From positions 1 to 64,000 of the forward strand of contig NZ_JPIN01000013.1 of the NCBI RefSeq assembly GCF_000753735.1: 64,000 nucleotides of DNA. Direction: 5' to 3'. Made by a program: the position numbers and the translations under genes. Below, in pieces: positions 61,195 through 64,000 of this stretch (the stretch's first letter is position 1; every line of letters starts with the position of its first letter). Under the pieces are notes generated by a model. That model did no database searches, was not told where the DNA came from, and saw only the letters and a list, made by a program, of their open reading frames with translations. Source of the stretch: Pseudidiomarina atlantica. GTDB taxonomy: Bacteria > Pseudomonadota > Gammaproteobacteria > Enterobacterales > Alteromonadaceae.

Positions 61195-62535
61195 GTGACA
61201 AATATATACAGTCGATCTTCATTAGCACAGCGTATTTCGCGCTCGGTCGGTAATCCGAGTTGGCAACGGGCATTCTTGCTGTACTTGGTATTGCCGCTGT
61301 TGGCACTCACTGGAGTCGCGATCAACGTTGCTTTGAATCAAGCGCGCGAGTTCCAAGATGATCGCCTGCGTGATGATTTAGAGCTAATTGGTCGTGCCAT
61401 CCGCTTGCCGTTAAGTGAAGCGCTGGTCGCCGGTGACGTGCAGCAAATGCAAACACAACTCGATGCCGTCTTCGAAATCGGCCGTATTTACGGCGCATCG
61501 GTGTATGACACCAACGGTGAGTTGGTGGTCTCAGCGGGCGTTACTGAATTGGATTTGTCTGAGAGTGTGATGGCCGAACAAGTATTGCTGACTGGTGAGC
61601 AACAAGATAGCTACCGCGAAGTAGCAGGGCTTGATATGTTTTCGCAATTTATTCCGATGCATGATCGCAATCAGCGGTTGATTGGCTTTATGCAGTTAAA
61701 CCGCCAAGCCCGCGACTTTGATCGCAGCTTTGCAAGGCTTGAGCAAATTGCTTGGATCGCCTGGGGCGTTGTGACCTTAGTGGTGTTGACCATTCTCGCC
61801 TTTGGCTATTATCGCACCCGCCTCCAACAGCAGGTGGAATTACAGTCACGGCTGCGCGAGCATGAGAAAATGGCTGCGATTGGCCAACTCGCTCGCGGTG
61901 TTGCCCACGAATTGGGCGCCCCGCTTACGGTGATTTCCGGGCGCGCCAAGCGGCTTCTGAAACGGCACACCGATACTGAAAGCCAACGCCAATTAACGGC
62001 AATTTCCGGTCAAGTTGAGCGTTTGACCAATTTAGTCCAGCAGTTGTTGGACTTTAGCCGTGCTCCAGTAAATGCCGAGCAATCACAAGCGCTACCAGCT
62101 CTCATTGAGCAGGCGGCGCGGGCAATCGGCCACGAAAATGACGGGCAAGTGCAGCTACAGATTACGCAAGTGCCGGCGCAAGCGACCGTGCAGGCCGACA
62201 CCGCCAGACTTGAGTTGGCTTTGGTCAACCTATTTCGCAATGCCTTGCAGGCTGCAGCTAGCCAGGTCACAGTAAGTGTAGAGACTGCGCAACACGGCTA
62301 CTGGGTGGTAGTTGAAGATGATGGTCCCGGGCTCCCGCAAGATACCGATGTCACTCAGCTGATTGAACCCTTTGCCACCACCAAACCCATTGGCGAAGGT
62401 ACTGGCCTTGGCTTAGCTATAGTGGCCCATGTGGTGAGTGCGCATCACGGCAAGTTTTTGCTGCAAAATCGCCCTGGTGGTGGTTGCCAAGCCCGTATCT
62501 TTCTACCGCGAACACTGCCGAAGGACGCCTTATGA
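61195..62535 (+). CDS. membrane sensor histidine kinase
   Basis: About 446 residues from GTG 61195, five bases after AAGGGG. A first membrane helix (about 27-48), a periplasmic sensor domain of around 140 residues, a second helix (about 188-210), then a HisKA domain with phospho-acceptor in RGVAHELGAPLTVI and an HATPase domain with DDGPGLP and GEGTGLGLAIV. The stop overlaps the regulator's start (ATGA). The ligand cannot be predicted; the periplasmic part has no recognised fold. Confidence 0.9.
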   Translation: MTNIYSRSSLAQRISRSVGNPSWQRAFLLYLVLPLLALTGVAINVALNQAREFQDDRLRDDLELIGRAIRLPLSEALVAGDVQQMQTQLDAVFEIGRIYGASVYDTNGELVVSAGVTELDLSESVMAEQVLLTGEQQDSYREVAGLDMFSQFIPMHDRNQRLIGFMQLNRQARDFDRSFARLEQIAWIAWGVVTLVVLTILAFGYYRTRLQQQVELQSRLREHEKMAAIGQLARGVAHELGAPLTVISGRAKRLLKRHTDTESQRQLTAISGQVERLTNLVQQLLDFSRAPVNAEQSQALPALIEQAARAIGHENDGQVQLQITQVPAQATVQADTARLELALVNLFRNALQAAASQVTVSVETAQHGYWVVVEDDGPGLPQDTDVTQLIEPFATTKPIGEGTGLGLAIVAHVVSAHHGKFLLQNRPGGGCQARIFLPRTLPKDAL

Positions 62536-63917
62536 GTTTAAGCAAAAATAGTATTAAGGTAGCGGTTGTCGAAGATGACCCAGGCTTACGTGAACTGCTA
62601 CAAGAAGAGCTCGAGAGTGATGGCTATCGCGTCAGTGCATTTGCCGCCGCCGATGATTTTTTACAGGAAACCCTCAGTGACTATCAACTGGTAGTAAGTG
62701 ATATTCGTTTGCCCGGTTTATCAGGCATGGAACTTCTTGCGCAGCTGCGTCAGCAAAGGCTGTCACCGGCGGTGATTTTGATTACCGCCTTTGGCACCGT
62801 CAACCAAGCCGTAGAAGCCCTGCAACAGGGAGCAGATGATTTTCTCACCAAACCATTAGACCTTGATCATTTACTGGTGAGTGTCGAGCGAGTGCTGGAC
62901 TATCGTCGATTGCAGCGCGAAGTTGCCCATTACCGTTCGAACGAGCAGGCGCAACAGGGGCCCGCAGGGATGATCGGGCAGAGCGACAGCATGCAACAAC
63001 TGTATCAACAGATTGCACAAATTGCCGCAGCCGAAGGCGCGGTGTTGGTGTTGGGGGAAAGTGGTACCGGCAAGGAATTAGTTGCCAAGGCTTTGCATCA
63101 GCAAAGCAAGCGTGCCGAGGGGCCGTTCTTGGCAGTGAACTGCGCTGGCATTCCAGCCGAGCTCATGGAAAGTGAATTTTTTGGCCACGCCGCGGGTGCC
63201 TTTACTGGGGCGCAGAAAGCGCGGGCTGGACTGTTACGCGAAGCTCATGGCGGAACTTTGCTGCTTGATGAAATCGGTGAAATGCCGTTGGCCTTGCAAG
63301 CCAAGCTGTTACGGGTATTGCAAGAAGGCACCTTGCGTCCGGTCGGTAGCGATCAAGAAGAAAAAGTGGATGTAAGGATCATTGCCGCGACCCATCAGGA
63401 CCTTGAGCAGCGTGTGCGGGATAATGACTTTCGCGAAGATTTGTTTTATCGACTTGAGACTTTTTCGCTGCAGGTACCGCCGCTGCGGCAGCGTGGCGAC
63501 GACCGCTTGCTGTTGGCGGAACATTTTTTGCGGCAATTACGCACCCAGCAAGACAAGAACGTGCTGGGATTTGATGCCGCCGCCAAAGCGTTGCTGGCGC
63601 ACTATGAATTTCCAGGCAATGTGCGTGAGCTGCAAAATGCGATTGAGCGCGCTTACACTTTTGCCCAAGGTGAGTGGATCACGCCGCAAGAGTTTCCGAC
63701 GCGCATGCAGGCTGCCGCCGCCATTGAACCCAGTGCCGAAATTCTGCCCACGACAGCAGATCCGGAGCAGTTGCCGAGCCTCCATGAAGTGCAGCAACGC
63801 TATGTGAGCCAAGTGCTTGCCGCAACTGCAGGCAACAAGCAGCGCGCCGCACGCATTCTGGGGGTGACGCGGCGCACGCTGTATCGCTGGCTGGACGAAG
63901 ACGACGCAGCTGATTAA
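62532..63917 (+). CDS. NtrC-family sigma-54 response regulator
   Basis: 461 residues from ATG 62532, coupled to the kinase by a four-base overlap. Receiver domain with acidic EDD near residue 13 and phospho-acceptor Asp in [15 protein letters not shown]+ domain with LGESGTGKE (Walker A) and GAFTGA, the loop that contacts sigma-54, and a Fis-type helix-turn-helix at the end ([20 protein letters not shown]). It activates sigma-54 promoters; targets unknown. It is convergent with, and overlaps by three bases, the gene at the right edge. Confidence 0.93.
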   Translation: MSLSKNSIKVAVVEDDPGLRELLQEELESDGYRVSAFAAADDFLQETLSDYQLVVSDIRLPGLSGMELLAQLRQQRLSPAVILITAFGTVNQAVEALQQGADDFLTKPLDLDHLLVSVERVLDYRRLQREVAHYRSNEQAQQGPAGMIGQSDSMQQLYQQIAQIAAAEGAVLVLGESGTGKELVAKALHQQSKRAEGPFLAVNCAGIPAELMESEFFGHAAGAFTGAQKARAGLLREAHGGTLLLDEIGEMPLALQAKLLRVLQEGTLRPVGSDQEEKVDVRIIAATHQDLEQRVRDNDFREDLFYRLETFSLQVPPLRQRGDDRLLLAEHFLRQLRTQQDKNVLGFDAAAKALLAHYEFPGNVRELQNAIERAYTFAQGEWITPQEFPTRMQAAAAIEPSAEILPTTADPEQLPSLHEVQQRYVSQVLAATAGNKQRAARILGVTRRTLYRWLDEDDAAD

Positions 63918-64000
63918 GACAGCTGCGCTAAGGCTTCTTTGAATGCGGCAACGATACCATCAATTGCCGTTGCGGGAATGCCGAGATGCGTGACCAAGCG
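63914..64000 (-). CDS. ltaE: L-threonine aldolase, C-terminal end only
   Basis: The last 28 codons of a minus-strand gene reach into the window; it continues beyond the right edge. The segment RLVTHLGIPATAIDGIVAAF matches the conserved end of low-specificity threonine aldolases, PLP enzymes splitting threonine to glycine and acetaldehyde. The stop codon lies inside the end of the response regulator gene. The call rests on few residues. Confidence 0.6.
   Translation of the reverse strand, partial: RLVTHLGIPATAIDGIVAAFKEALAQLS

Noticed and set aside
61195-63917. Two-component system as controller of the peptidoglycan clusters
   Set aside because: It is about 14 kb away, separated by housekeeping genes, and no sigma-54 promoter (GG-N10-GC) was recognised in the peptidoglycan control regions.

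Overview
The window looks like a chromosomal segment of a marine, Alteromonadales-like gammaproteobacterium, plausibly Idiomarinaceae. This is inferred from gene content: exported M17 and S9 peptidases, the FucP-type GlcNAc permease with a SIS-type deaminase, cioAB, ubiK, yifB, rep and ltaE. No match search was possible. Gene density is high and most genes sit in tightly overlapping operons.

Left edge (1-1909): the start of a CzcC-like outer-membrane efflux gene, a His/Cys-rich small protein, an AT-rich HindVP-type restriction endonuclease with no methylase beside it, and tRNA-Arg(CCG). The endonuclease lies on the 3' side of the tRNA, as expected of DNA integrated at a tRNA gene.

Main region (about 3.6-31 kb and 39.7-47.5 kb): most genes fit one programme, scavenging of peptidoglycan. 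The leftward sugar operon is nagK-nagB(SIS)-nagA-nagP, followed by a diguanylate cyclase and a serine hydrolase. The divergent operon is a beta-lactamase-fold lipoprotein, an SSS symporter, murQ and namZ. Then come an RpiR regulator divergent from a D-lactate dehydrogenase plus M14 peptidase operon, a NagZ-type lipoprotein, and a TonB receptor / halogenase-like flavoprotein / AmiD-YfeW fusion operon. After a block of mostly housekeeping genes (OlsF-like acyltransferase, pheA, cioAB with a tiny DUF2474-type subunit, yqhA, an S9 peptidase, a DedA-like protein), the stem-peptide cluster follows: Ala-Glu epimerase, NlpC/P60 lipoprotein, alanine racemase, serine hydrolase, NhaC-type transporter and a second RpiR regulator.

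Proposed flow: envelope enzymes (NagZ, NamZ, AmiD-YfeW) cut muropeptides to GlcNAc, MurNAc and peptide. NagP and the SSS symporter import the sugars. The BadF-type kinase phosphorylates them, MurQ splits MurNAc-6P into GlcNAc-6P and D-lactate, NagA and NagB feed glycolysis, and the flavo-FeS dehydrogenase burns the lactate. NlpC/P60, M14 peptidase, epimerase and racemase process the peptide. The two clusters are tied together by a palindrome (GGAAT-N5-ATTCC-like) in five intergenic regions and, with a weaker half-site, a sixth. It often overlaps promoter elements, and the two RpiR proteins have nearly identical recognition helices.

Right part (47.5-64 kb): a Fur-box-controlled siderophore receptor with a PepSY protein, dinB, cytochrome c5, a GAF-GGDEF-degenerate EAL protein, rep, ubiK, a lipoprotein, fpr, yifB/comM, a DUF4168 protein, a two-component system with a sigma-54 activator, and the 3' end of a threonine aldolase gene. 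I see no CRISPR array, insertion sequence or prophage.
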